From NCBI RefSeq assembly GCF_041146795.1, contig NC_135187.1:5219556-5283555 (forward strand): a stretch of DNA of 64,000 nt. Reading direction: 5' to 3'. A program made the translations under genes and the position numbers. Positions 34,030 through 45,199 of the stretch are shown here, piece by piece; position 1 is the first letter of the stretch; each line of letters opens with the position of its first letter. The notes under the pieces are model-generated. The model did no database searches and was not told the DNA's origin. It saw only the letters and a list, made by a program, of their open reading frames with translations. This stretch comes from Maylandia zebra (Eukaryota; Chordata; Actinopteri; Cichliformes; Cichlidae).

Positions 34030-34250
34030 AATGTTTTGATCATAGATATGAGAAATCTATCTCTATTAATGAGCTATGCACCAAAGGCATTCAATGTATC
34101 AGTAATTAAACCGATATGTAAAAAGCCATTAGTTGGCCCATCTGTCTTTATAAACCAATCTCCAACCTTCCTTTTATCTAAAAGAATTCTTGAAAAAATA
34201 GTTGTAAAAAAGCTAATTGAGGGGTCTTTGATGATAATACTGGCTTCCTG
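34030..34250 (+). pseudogene. LINE reverse transcriptase fragment
   Basis: APKAFNVSVIKPICKKP...SKRILEKIVVKKLIE matches the early RT domain of L2/CR1-like LINEs (VIKPLLKKP...LSKILEKVVVKQL). Flanked by decayed sequence. Confidence 0.6.
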
Positions 34251-34254
34251 CTGA

Positions 34255-34880
34255 AGTCTGCCAGTATAGATGTCTCTGAGGGGTGTTGGTGAAATGCCAA
34301 TTGCACCAGTAGGCTAGAAGGCTCTCAATGATGGAGCCGTAGAAGTTAATTAGCAGTTTCTGGGGTAATTGGGCTTGATGCAGCTTCCTGAGGGAGTACA
34401 TCCTTTATTGTGCTTTTCCTACCTTGTGAGAAATGTTTGTGGACCAGGTAAGGCTGGTCGAGATGTGAAGGCCAAGGAACTAAAGCTTTCTACGCTTTCT
34501 ACTTCCTCTCCATCGATGTAGAGAGTGGAGTGCTCCCATTGCTTTGTTCTCCTGATGTCATTTACCATCTCCTTGGTCTTGGCTGTGTTCAGTTGCAGGT
34601 TGTTGTCTTCACACCATTGCTTCAGATGCTGAATCTCCTCTCTGTAGGCTGAATCATTCATGTTGTCGATCAGCCCTATGATGGTGGTGTTGTCAGCAAA
34701 CATTATAATAGTGTTACTAGTGCGGATTACACAACAGTCATGGGTGAAAAGTGAGCATGAAAAAGGGCTGAGGACACACCCCTGTGGGATGTTCAGAAAG
34801 AAGGTGGAAGAAGTGTGCTCTCCCATCCTGACGTTCTGGGTCTGTTGCTCGGGAAGTCCAATATCCAGGTGCACAGTGAG
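34255..34880 (-). pseudogene. LINE reverse transcriptase fragment, opposite orientation
   Basis: The minus strand has [19 protein letters not shown], a mutated catalytic box FADNTTIIGL (ADN for ADD), REEIQHLKQWCEDNNLQLNTAKTKEMV, and more 3' AYWCNWHF-like residues in another frame. It is related to, but diverged from, the LINE at 5869-8250. The loss of the second Asp and the frameshifts mean it is dead. Confidence 0.75.
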
Positions 34881-34959
34881 CTGCTAAGTCCTAAGTTGAT
34901 TACTGCCAAATGACAACAACTGTCAACAAGGGACCTAATATGTAAGGTGATGAACCTAC

Positions 34960-35060
34960 AATAATACAGAGAAAAAAAATGGAAAGAAAAAAACTCCCTT
35001 TTAACAGGGAGAAACCTCAGCACCACCAAGCTCATGGACGGGAGTCAGTTCTGACAAACT
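34960..35060 (-). repeat. Fragment of interspersed fish repeat
   Basis: AAAAACTCCCTTTTAACAGG-GAGAAACCTCAGCACC belongs to the family at 20650-20890 and 10340-10580. Confidence 0.5.
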
Positions 35061-35561
35061 GGGATTGAGGGAAGGATTGTAGGACAAAAAAAAAACACTA
35101 TGAGAGAGACAGAGATGAAAAATAATAAATAATTAAATGCAAAGTGGTGCATAAACACACTGACTGAACAAAAAATGGGTGAAGAAGAAACATTTCACAC
35201 TTATCCATGTTTTATGCTGAACTTTGTGAGGAGGACCCAAATGCACAACATGAAGGCAGCTGATGTGAGGCAAAAATCCTATTCTGACTTTAACAACATA
35301 AATTCATAACAACTTCTGATTGCACAAATTGTATTTGGGATTCCCTAAAATGATCTCTGTAAAAAGAATCTTCTGCTTTGTTTACCTGCAGTTTTCCCCT
35401 TCTTTTAGGTTTTAGACAATTTCATTTTAAAATAGTGTTAGGGAGTATGATAACGTAGAGCAACATGTGATATAATCTTACATTTTCTTAATCACCGTCT
35501 GTTAGGTTAGGAGTTACATGATAGCGTAAAATTCTTCTGTTCTCTCTTTCCCAGACAAAAA

Positions 35562-37774
35562 ATGTTTCCCAATGCCTCTCTGCTCACCCTGGGACTCAAG
35601 CCTTCTGAGGAGGCCCAGGCAACTGTGGTGGATATTGATGCCATGATGAAAAAATTCAGCAGCATCCTGTACACACTGACCGTTGTACTCGGCATCACGG
35701 GGAACTCTGTGGTGATCTGGGTGGCTGGATTCAAACTTAAGGTAGATATATTGCATAATCAGTTTCAAATACCTTCTGAGTTTGAAATGTTTCTGTACAA
35801 TATTTTATAACACCCTAAAAGGCAGCTTCTTTGAACAGGAACTATACTTTCACAACATCTACCCAGGAAAGCCGCAATCGGTTAAAAAATCTAAAATCAA
35901 TGGGTACATAACTTGTAAGGCTTGAATGTTTATCAAATGTCACTGAGCTTAAAATAAAAAAAAAAAATTCTAAACTTTTCAGCAGACAAGGAAATCCAAC
36001 TCTTGACAGACTTCTTGGATGGTATAGATAGATTTGATAATAGCTTTGGGAAAGTAAATTAATTAGTTACAAGATTGATGAATGGAAACTGATAGAATGT
36101 TATCAGCCAATTGAATGGCCATGATTGCTTAAAGTCTGTGTTAAATATACAATATTATACTACCTCCAGACTTATTCATGTACTTCTGATTACCTCACAA
36201 GTATAGTTAAATCAGCAGATAACAAGACTGCCTATAGGGATAAAGTGCACAACTGACTTCATCTAACACTAAATATCAAGAAGACAAAAAGCTTATCATA
36301 GATTTCAGACATCATCAGAGGAAGCCCCAGACACTAAAAGTAGCAGGAGAGGAAGTGATGGGAGTTTATAGCTTTAGGTTCCGAAATGTGTCAGTGATGA
36401 TCTTAAATAGACTGTTAACTGAGTGGCACTAGTAAAAAAAGATTCAACTGAGACTTTACTTTCTCAGATCACTAAGAAAAGTCTGCCCTTTTCCAAAACT
36501 AAGACTTTTAAGCACTCCTCAGTAGCAAACATTCGATTATACTGGATAAGATCTTGATATGGAAACTATACAACAGCAGACAAAACAGCCTTCAAAGAGA
36601 AAAACAAAAAAGCTGCAAAAAAAAAAAAAAAAAGAAATCATTGGATTACTTAACAGCAGGGCCTGCAGCAAGATTACCCATCACATTCATCATCTGTTCT
36701 CTGTATCGTCACCTGGAAGTCATTATAGGACTTTAAAGACCTTCAAATCCTTATTATTTTTTTATTTTTTTTATTCAACGGCCATAACTGAACTTAATTT
36801 TCTCTTTAGAGTAGCATTTCAATAACGCTCAATCACAATTCGTATTTTGTATATATTTGACAATATAACAGGTTTGCTTACAATGAAATTTACCACCTAA
36901 TTAATGTCTTTCACTTTCTTCCTCTTTTTTATCCATCTTGTTTTATTTTCGTCCTGCTTAGCTGACAGTCACCAACGTGTGGCTGGTGAACCTGGCGATA
37001 GCAGACCTGATCTTCTGCTGCACATGGGTTTTCTCCCTCGCTCAGATGCTCTTCTTTGACCACTGGCCTTTTGGCCTCTTCGTCTGCAAGTTCTATGGCT
37101 TCTTCAAATACACCAACAAGTTCTGCTCTGTCTTCCTGCTGGCTGTGATCAGTCTGGATCGAGTGCTCTGCATCTGGCAGCCCGTCTTCACAAAGCGGCG
37201 ACGCACCATGTGGGCAGCGAGGGTAGTGGCAGTCTGCGTCTGGATCGTGGCGATTCTTTTCAGCATTCCCTATGTCATTAATTGTCAAATGTACATGGAC
37301 AAAAAAAACTTGAGTTGGTGTTCTGTGGACCCAATAGAGAATCCAGAGGGGTACAATAGCACCAAAGTAGCTCTCTACTCCATCCACTTCCTGTGCGGCT
37401 TCATATTACCCTTCATAGTGATTCTCGTCTGTTACATCCTGGCTGGAGTAGGCATCCGACGCACCCGCCTGTCAGGGAAGTCCCGCCCCTTGCGTATCAT
37501 AGCATGTTTGGTCATTGCCTTTTTCCTGTGCTGGGCGCCATACCACTGCCTCTTACTGGTGAAGATGGTGGACAATGAAAAAGCAGTGGTGAAAATCTGG
37601 TACCCTGTAGCAAAGGGTGTTGCCTACTTTAACAGCTGTATGAACCCACTGTTGTATTTTTGCATGGGTCTAAAAATGAATGAGGGATTTAAACAGAGTG
37701 TGACAAGAGTTTATAGAAGAGCTTTGGCAGATGAAATGGAAGGCCAGACTACTCAGTCCACTGATCACTCTTAG
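35562..37774 (+). CDS. FPR-like chemoattractant receptor 4 (class A GPCR); exons 35562-35741 and 36962-37774
   Basis: The product is 330 residues. Exon 1 (60 aa: MFPNASLLTL..., TM1 GITGNSVVIW) begins seven bases after a tttcccag acceptor and ends KLK/gtagat. Exon 2 (270 aa) starts LTVTNVW after ctgcttag. Motifs: NLAIADLIFC, SLDRVLC, ECL2 with KNLSWCSVDP and NST, SRPLR, FFLCWAPYH, FNSCMNPLLYF. The C-tail ends TDHS: TTG became TAG, so it is two residues shorter than its paralogues, which end SLD. TM2/TM3 carry CCTWVFSL where others have CFTR. No shared promoter module was found upstream, so its 5' end is unknown. AATAAA at 37958 may be the poly(A) signal. Confidence 0.9.
36190..36640 (+). pseudogene. 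Degraded LINE fragment in gene 4 intron
   Basis: Pieces read KKTKSLS-like/IDFRHHQRKP, then IQLRLYFLRSLRKVCPFPKL, as in the C-terminal RT region of L2-like LINEs ([11 protein letters not shown]..., QQRLYFLRRL). Several frame changes; ends in an A17 run (36617-36633). Confidence 0.55.
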
Positions 37775-37957
37775 GATTTAAGTTGTAAGTTGGAACACAT
37801 TAATGTTGTGGGGGCAAAAAAGAGAGAGTGGGTGTGGTTTCTGCCAGTGATCGTGACGCTAGTATTTGATAGTATTTATTCAAGCTCAACAAAACAGGCA
37901 TGTGAGGTTCCACCTAACCTTCCTCATCTGTGCTTTTAGTTAGCCAAGGGTGACATT

Positions 37958-37963
37958 AATAAA
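37958..37963 (+). terminator. Candidate poly(A) signal of gene 4
   Basis: AATAAA about 185 bases after the stop codon. Confidence 0.45.
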
Positions 37964-38035
37964 TTCTGACATCCCTACAGTAAATCAAGATGTATTTCAT
38001 CATGATATATTATATATAGTACATAGTATATGCAG

Positions 38036-38690
38036 TCTTCACTACTCAAAAATTAAAGGAAAACTTTAATCATAGCTAGCATCGGGTCAGTTTAGGGATA
38101 TTGATCTGTTCAGTTAAGTAGCAGAAGTGATTGTTAATCAGTTCCAGCTGCTTTAGTGATAATAAAATTAACAGCAGGTGCACTACAGTGGCATCAATTA
38201 GACAACTTCCAAAACTGGAATGATTTTGCAGGTGGGGGCCACTGACACTTTTCACTTCTTAATCTTTTTCTGACAGTTTTTTACTAGTTTTCACTTAGCT
38301 AGTGTCTGTGTCACTAATGGTAGACCTGGGGTTGATACCAGAATTGATGGGTTCACCAACTGGCTCCCTGTCCTTTTCATGGATGAAAGCAGGTTTACCC
38401 TGAGCAGATACAACAGACATGAAAGGGTTGGAGAAGCTATGGAGAACATTCAGTATGATTGGTTTGGTGGTGGGTCAATGATGGTTTGGGGAGGCATATC
38501 CATAGAGGAATGCACAGCACTCCACAGGGTAGGCAGCAACACCCTGACTGTCATTAGGTATCGGGCTGAAATCCATGGACCCTGGCAGACCCTACACAGA
38601 TGCAGTAGGTCCTGGATTCCTCCCAGTGAACAAGGCCCCTCATCGTGCGAGAGTATGCAGGGAGTTCCCGAAGAATATAAGAGTTGATAC
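38036..38690 (+). mobile_element. Tc1-like element with decayed transposase
   Basis: The left end (CACTACTCAAAAATTAAAGG) matches the usual end of a fish Tc1 family. Translation of 38379-38560 gives MDESRFTLSRYNRHERVGE and WFGGGSMMVWGGIS, the region of the first two catalytic acidic residues of Tc1 transposases. Later parts are frameshifted and the 3' end is missing. Confidence 0.75.
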
Positions 38691-38699
38691 CGTTGAGAT

Positions 38700-40500
38700 G
38701 TTTTGAAAGTGTTCCTTTAAATGTTTTGAAAAGCGTATGTCATGATACTCTTGGCCAAACTACCCATGGACTGACATATCAAATCTAACTGGACAGGTTA
38801 ATGTCAAAAAGTAACAAAATCATAAACATGGTTTAGAAATCCAGATAACTGAGAAAAATGACTCAGTGGTCACAACATGTCAGCATCTGCCTGTCATTTG
38901 GCACACCCCTAAATGTAAGTGTCAGTGTAGTTTAGATGAGTGAGTTACAGGGGAAACAAATCCACTTTTTTTGCAGTTATTATGATCATTAAAAATGGCT
39001 TAAGTAAACACAACGTTTTTTTAAATACGAGGCTGTAAATATGTTTTATTAAAAGCAAACAAGCTAATGATCAGCAGCCTGACAGGAAATAGCAGGTTTT
39101 ACTCTGTTGAGGAGGGTTTTTTTTTTTCTTTCTATAGCATTATATTTATATCAGTAGGACGATAAAATCTGAGATCTAATTCTGCCAACCACTAGATGTG
39201 GTTGACGACGATCCAATAAATAACAACATACTGTGAACATAGATACATTATTTTCCATGGTGTCATCTAGAGACAATTTTCATATAGAAATGAACCCTTT
39301 ATAATAATTTTCATCAGGAAACTGCTGTAGTTGTTTGCATCAAATAATTATGAAAATGTCTTTGCCTACAACTTAATTACTGGATATCAAATATGTACTG
39401 AATGAATAAACAAACAAAGATGGTGAGTTTGTATATACCTTGTGGATATTTGCATCAGTTCCTCCTTTGGGTGGCTGCAGCCAGGTGCTCTTGGGTGCTC
39501 TCACTTGGTGTTGGCTCTCTCTGCAGTATAGTATCACGTCCTGTTACAACCAACGACTGCAGAAAACATGGACGACCTGACAGCTCCCCAAAAATGAAGC
39601 CAAAACGTCTCTGACGCCCCCTGGTGTCTGGCTGCAGTATAGGTCATAAACTCTGCCTCCTCCTTGTTAGCACATTTTTTCTTTTTAAATTAACTTTATT
39701 TGTCAACAATAATATAAAAATATGAGACCATATTAGTTATCCATGCATATAAATGTATACGGCTGAGCATTACAACAACAGAAAAAGAGAGATTTAAAAA
39801 AGCAAGAGGAATAACAAAAGAATGAAAGAAAAAACAAGTCTTAGGAATTCATTAGTTGGCTAAATCTTAACCTCAATGGCCTCAAATTCTTTTAGAGTAT
39901 AATTTCTTTTAACTGGGTTGGGACAGATTTCGTTTATCAAAATATTTCTGATCGCTTTGTTTGTAAACCTGCTGTCACAAGTCAAGGTCTCCAGCTATGC
40001 AGAGCTGTCCCAATCTAGGAGAAATTTAATCATTGATCTCAAAGGGACTGGGATGGCTTTTGTTAGTGTTTTATAACTCTTAGCAGTGCATCTCACAGAA
40101 CGTCTGTTTTAATAAGACCCCTTTCTCATCCATAAAATCAGCTACAGCCCAAATCCCTCTGGATCTTCAGTCATCCATGTACACTGATTTTTAACAGGTA
40201 ATGAACTGCAATCAAAGTCACAACTTAAAATTCTCTTCCACCCATTTTATCAATCATCACATTGAGATTAACATATCAAAAGGAATGTTTGTTCTTAAGG
40301 ATCTTAACCATTTCAATTTTAACACACAATTCATAACAGCTCCGCGTGGCTTGGGAAAAATTATAAGTATTTAACTGAAGTTTATTTTTATTTGTGTTAG
40401 TTTTTTTTTCTTTAACTTGTAGTTCTAAATTGGAAGATTATTGTGATCTTGAAATATAGAAATAAAATTATATTTTATTATCTTTTGTTGCTCAAAATAA
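38700..40500. other. Intergenic DNA, no gene recognised
   Basis: AT-rich. A repeat-like piece at about 39450-39670 (GACGCCCCCTGGTGTCTGGC, then TGCAGTATAGGTCATAAACT) resembles a recurrent fish MITE. Nothing else is supportable. Confidence 0.4.
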
Positions 40501-40771
40501 GCATCACACTCGTGGAAGCCGCTATACCCACCAAAACGTGTGCATTTATTGAGACTTTTGGGGGTGGTGCACGATGGCAAGTTGAGCAGTCGCACGAATT
40601 AGGAGCTTGATAAATTTATCCCAGAATTTAGATTGTGTTCTTAATTGTTTCCACTCGAGAATAGTGAAAAGAATGCCCCAAGTATAGTTAAACCTGCTAA
40701 ACTCAAAGTCGACCTCAAAAAACAAGAAACCAACATCGCCATGTGGTGAAAAGAAAGATGGCAAACAGGGA

Positions 40772-41050
40772 ATGGAACATGACTACGCAGCAATGGACGT
40801 AGCAGTGGTGAACAAAAGGGAACATGGCAACGACTTGGTTCCTACACCTAAAAGAAGCCTGCAAAAAAGAAAGTTAAAAGATGAAGATGTCACATTATTA
40901 TTATTATTATTATTGGTTATTGGAATCCTTGGCAAGATCGCACCTGATATGATATCAAAGGTTGAGGAATCTGTAGATATGGTGCATAGAGTTGAGAAGA
41001 AGATTGAGAACAAGGTCAGAAATGTCATCATTGCTTGCTCTGAGACGTAA
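40772..41050 (+). CDS. LINE ORF1-like fragment (92 aa)
   Basis: A short frame starting MEHDYAAMDVAVVNKREHGN, with a basic KRSLQKRKLK patch and a heptad-like helix (MISKVEESVDMVHRVEKKIE) that could form a coiled coil, as in L1/Tx1 ORF1 proteins. The frame ends at a stop after CSET. It lies directly upstream of the endonuclease relic, which supports the LINE assignment. No expression is expected. Confidence 0.45.
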   Translation: MEHDYAAMDVAVVNKREHGNDLVPTPKRSLQKRKLKDEDVTLLLLLLLVIGILGKIAPDMISKVEESVDMVHRVEKKIENKVRNVIIACSET

Positions 41051-41399
41051 AGGAAGAGCGTCAAAGCAAAGGTTTGGCGGTCTGTAAGGACGGCGGTTTC
41101 CACTTCGCTGAGGTACTGCCACGGGAGCAGTGAGAAGAGGAGGCGGCTGTGGCCCCAAATTGAACAAGCAAGATGGGCTGGAAAACGGGCCTTTTTCCAG
41201 GGTCCTCATGGATAGACGAAGGATGGAATGAAAGACTTCATGTAAGACTATATACAGTGTAATATTATTAATGGGGCAACAGAGCTCTACTGAAAGTTAC
41301 AGGTTATTACTCATTGAGTGGGTGACAAGTGTTATGATTTAAACTCATACTTTTTATTATTATTTATTTATTTATTCTTATAGTATGCTCTCTTACTTG

Positions 41400-42005
41400 T
41401 TATGGTTCACTCAAAAATTTAATTTGGTTCATTAAACGTTTGGGGTTTGAAGGAAATTGTTAAGAGAAAGGCACTTTTTTTTTATTTTGCAAGGGGAAAA
41501 AATGTCACTGTCTGTTTCTACAAGAAACTCACACGGTGGATGCTGACCTTTTGGGCTAATCAGTGGGGAGACCAGATTCAGCCATGGTTCTAACAGATCT
41601 GGAGGTGTGGTGATTTGTTTTAATAAATTCCCAGGGGAGATTATAACTTACAAAGCTGACAGAGGGGCCCACTGGTAAACTGTAGTTTTGAAGAGTGAAG
41701 GTATATTTCTAATTGTCACAAATCTTTATAGACATAATAATGAGCTTCAAAATAAAAGTCTATTGGAAAATTTAACAAATGTTATTTTAGAGTTTAAAGT
41801 TATGTACCCCATAGATTACATAGGGGGAGGTTGGAACATGACAGCAGATGAATGGATGGACAGATGGCCTCCTCGCTTAGGAAGGAGGCAACCAAAATAA
41901 TATTATTGAGAACTTTGCTAGTGATAATAATTTTACAGACATTTGGAGAAGTATGAATCCTAGAGTTAAGAATTATTCGTGGTTTAAACCTAATAGTTCT
42001 CTGGG
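41400..42005 (+). pseudogene. LINE apurinic-endonuclease remnant (Tx1/L1-like)
   Basis: Scattered over frames: SLNVWGLKEIVKRKA-like, RSGGVVICFNKFPGEIITYK, GIFLIVTNLYRHNNE, and GGGWNMTADEWMDRWPPR, where intact L1-clade enzymes have GGDxN. Several in-frame stops are present, the catalytic Asp position is Gly, and the sequence ends at WFKPNSS before the RT would begin. Confidence 0.75.
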
Positions 42006-43019
42006 AACATTTCAGGCTCTCCGAGGTATGGAGGCCTATCTCCCCTCACCACACTCCCTGCCGGTGGCTGATGCCCTCAGACGTTGGTATGTTGGTGGTT
42101 CTTGGTGTCTGGGGCTGGGCGCTCACCAGCTCACTCCTGGTGGCCGATTAGCAGGGCCTGGCACCTGTGGCCCGACCGGGCCCCTTCTGGGGGGTGGGGT
42201 GCCCTCAGGCCTCAGGCCGGCAGAGCCCGAGGGCACGTCACTGCAACCCCCTCTGGCCTCTGCTCCGTGGCTGCTGGGTGACCTCTCGTTTGGGGCTTTC
42301 CTCAGCTCTTCCCAGGAGGGTGGCATGGTTGCCCCTGTGGTGGTCCTCCTTGGCTCCTCGTACTCTGGGGCCTCTGAATGTCTGGGGCCTGGATCTCCTC
42401 CATACCTGCTTTATGCCCTGGGGGACGGGGCTATGGCTCCCCACACTCCCTAGCAGATTGTTACATGGAGAAACCTTTTGAATACAAGCATGCTGATCCA
42501 CACAGGTGTACACACAGGTGTACACACCGGTGTTCACAGACACAAACTACACATTTCTTGGCTGCTATCTCAAAGCACATTGGGCGCTGCCGATCTTGTG
42601 TGCTGCACAATAACATGTAATATTTAGCATCTACTGTTAGCTAGTTTATTGTGATGGTGTTGTATTTGTTATGTTGCTCTTTCCTGTTTGTTTTCTCTTC
42701 TGTTTTTTTTTTTTTTATCTCCATACAGTTGATCCAGGTGTTTTGTGTGTTTTCTTTTTTTCTCATCTCCCCTCTATTTTTCTTTCTCTCCCTCTCTTTC
42801 TTTCATTCTTTCTCCCTGTCCTATCCCCCAGTCATATCTGTCCCATCTGTAACAACCGAAAATAAAATAAAATAAATACATAATTATAATAAAGGTCAAT
42901 CAAATGGACCAATATGGCAAGGCCATGATGATCCACTTGGTAAAGTAAATCCGCTTGGCATCTTTCTTGGCCTTCAGACAACAATTCTGACGGCTAAAGA
43001 TCCAAACGCGACAGGCACA

Positions 43020-43043
43020 AAAAAAAAAAAAAAAAAAAAAAAA
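43020..43043 (+). repeat. Poly(A) tract
   Basis: About 24 uninterrupted A, at the end of the LINE-related 3' sequence (42880-43020) and directly before a long palindrome. Confidence 0.95.
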
Positions 43044-43053
43044 CTAATAGAGA

Positions 43054-43106
43054 AAGCAGATCAAGGATTATTGGTTAATCATTAACCAATAATCCTTGAT
43101 CTGCTT
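43054..43106. repeat. Perfect 26-bp palindrome arms with 1-bp spacer
   Basis: AAGCAGATCAAGGATTATTG-GTTAAT is followed after a single C by its exact reverse complement. It could extrude as a cruciform. It adjoins the A24 tract. Confidence 0.95.
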
Positions 43107-43217
43107 CCAGTAGGAGAGAAGCTGCAGAGAGGTGTGTAAGACTGCAACTGTGCTTCCTGGTCCCAACTCTGGATAGTCATATTTTGGGGGGTTTAATAAA
43201 TTTGTCCATATTCCTAG

Positions 43218-43508
43218 AAATGGTAAATGATAAATGGACTGGTTCTTATATAGCGCTTTTCTACTCTTCTGAGCACTCAAAGCGCTTTACACAACTTGTG
43301 CATTCACCCATTCACACCCATTCGCACAAGCACATTGTTCTAGGTGCTTTCTAAGTAACATTCACACTCCGATGGATGCATCGGAGAGCAATTTGGGGTT
43401 AATATCTTGCCCAAGGATATTTGGCATGCAGACTGGGGGAAGCTAGGAATCGAACCACCAACCTTCCGATCAGTAGATGACCTGCTCTACCGCCTGAGCT
43501 ACAGCCAG
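43218..43508 (-). mobile_element. tRNA-derived SINE
   Basis: On the minus strand: A-box-like TAGCTCAGGCGGTAGAGCAG, B-box-like GGTTCGATTCC, and tail AAGCGCTATATAAGAACCAG. Same family as 14341-14629 and better preserved. The head is tRNA-like but is part of the SINE, not a tRNA gene. Confidence 0.85.
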
Positions 43509-43514
43509 TAGCCA

Positions 43515-44160
43515 GCAGTGATGAGAATAACAGCGTTACTTTTTTCAGTAACGAGTAATCTAACTAATTACAATTCCTATCGTTACAACGCCGTTACCGT
43601 TACTAACAAGAAAACGCAGTGCGGTGGCATTACTATTTTTCAACAAACAGACGGTTGAAGCTGTCTTCAGCTTGCCGCATCTTATATCAGTTGCACAGAA
43701 GTAGCTGTAAGTAACCTGGGCGCTACAGCTTTAAGCAGCTGTGCATGCTCCCGTGGGCGGCAATTACCCTCTGGTAGACATCACTTTTTGGCACAACACC
43801 TGGAGCTAGGTGGCAAAACAATCACATGAGTGCTGTTGTTTCACTGAGGAAGAATAAAGTGGTAATCCAATCACATGACTACTTTAAGATGACAAAGCAA
43901 CAAGGTGATATATACCAGTTTTTAAATTGTGTTGATAGGCCACGTGAAACCAGAGTCATGATAAACAATATATTCCTGTGTTTTTTTCTGAATAGTTTCG
44001 TCACGTTTACCGTCTAAGGACAACGCTAGCAAAGACTCTCTGCTTATGACCAAACAAAAAACAGCCCGTTTGTGTTGGTGGAGGAATGCACCATGTCAAC
44101 CAATCAAAAAATTATATGGCAACATGACATTTGGTTGTTTAGGAAGAGGTGGACGTTTTA
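43515..44160. repeat. Probable hAT-derived repeat, one end recognisable
   Basis: GCAGTGATGAGAATAACAGC-GTTACTTTTTTCAGTAACGAG is a frequent fish hAT-like end. The opposite end was not identified. The interior has no conserved frame. Confidence 0.4.
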
Positions 44161-44168
44161 GGAGTGAT

Positions 44169-44169
44169 G

Positions 44170-44200
<31 letters not shown>
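44169..44200 (+). repeat. (GA)n tract
   Basis: About 16 GA units. Confidence 0.95.
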
Positions 44201-44639
44201 CAGAAAAAGAGAGAGAGTTTTGAGATGTGAGAGATTTGTGACGTTTAGCGTGTTTGGGGTGTGTAGTTAATGTGTTATTTTGTGTAGTTAGTGTGTAGTG
44301 TTGTGGATAGTTTTGTGTTGTGTGCCAGAACAATGAGGTGACTGCTGAATGAAAACAGGAGGAGTATGTCTGTGAAGGTTCTCAGTCATCTAGGTCATCG
44401 TAGTCAAAGGAGGTTGAAAAGCAAAAGCATCTGGACTTCTTTAAGGTGCTTGAAGAAAACAGGAGGAGTGACACACCTGCTGCTGTCAGACGTGCAGGTA
44501 TCAGGCTGTGATGTTCTCCTTTATAGTGGACAGAAATTATTTTTGGAGTGGCACAAATAATTTGTGTGGCATCTTATTGAATGCAGAACACCTGATTGCC
44601 ATGTTAATAGTTTGAAATGGTTATTAAAAAATGGGTAAA

Positions 44640-44746
44640 ATAACTTTGTTGTTTGCACTGTCCACTTCCTGCTGTGACAAAACAAATTTCCCACGTGTGG
44701 GACTAATAAAGGTTATCTTATCTTATCTTATCTTATCTTATCTTAA
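44640..44746 (+). mobile_element. LINE 3' end with (ATCTT)n tail
   Basis: CACGTGTGGGACTAATAAAG followed by six TTATC/ATCTT repeats is a typical 3' terminus of a fish non-LTR element. The upstream extent (perhaps from 44340) is unclear. A reverse-oriented relative with a TAATC-type tail is at 63516-63600. Confidence 0.6.
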
Positions 44747-44994
44747 AACTTGTGCATATGATTTTAAAATTGACAATTTATATTTGCATTTAAAGTTATG
44801 AAATATGATTCAATAAATATGTTTGTGGTTGTTACAGTAAAAAATATAACTACTTGGATTTTATGTTTTTTGTCTGATTTTAGATCAGTTGTGTTAAGAC
44901 AGTATCTCAATATGACAACATAACTGTAAATTCAGATGTGAGGTTGTGCTGAAAAGAATGATACCAAACATTTACGGCAGTGTCCTGTTATATT

Positions 44995-45190
44995 TTAGAT
45001 AGCGAGGAGCAGATGGCTGAGTTTATTAAACTCCACCAACACAGCGGTGACGCAAATCTGAAGGCTAGACCGTCCCATTTCACAGCCTCGAATCTCCGGC
45101 CTTTTCGGTCTTTGGAGGACCCGGTCCACATAGACCGCGAAGGCCGGGTCCTCCGAAGGATGCAGCCTATGTTTTGGGACACAGTTCAAG
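44995..45190 (-). mobile_element. Fragment of the MITE found at 60197-60677
   Basis: On the minus strand GGAGGACCCGG, CCGAAGGCC and TTTATTAAACTC-type segments follow the left half of the 60197 element. The ends are lost. Frames through it are not genes. Confidence 0.65.
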
Positions 45191-45199
45191 TGACAGCGC

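Larger units (their letters stand above)
40560..42900 (+). mobile_element. Internally deleted Tx1/L1-like LINE
   Basis: In order: a 5' UTR-like segment, an ORF1 fragment (40772-41050), an apurinic-endonuclease remnant (about 41400-42000), then, with the RT absent, a GC-rich 3' region (42000-42480), a T/C-rich tract and an AATAAAATAAAATAAAT tail. The 3' part recurs in inverse orientation at 61185-61570. The deletion makes it non-autonomous. Confidence 0.65.

Noticed and set aside
42000-42481. Overlapping long frames on both strands in a GC-rich segment
   Set aside because: The segment is part of a LINE 3' region; the frames are compositionally biased, match no family, and occur on both strands at once.
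43218-43508. tRNA-like sequence with A and B boxes
   Set aside because: It is the head of a SINE; the cloverleaf is not intact and it is attached to the SINE body and tail.
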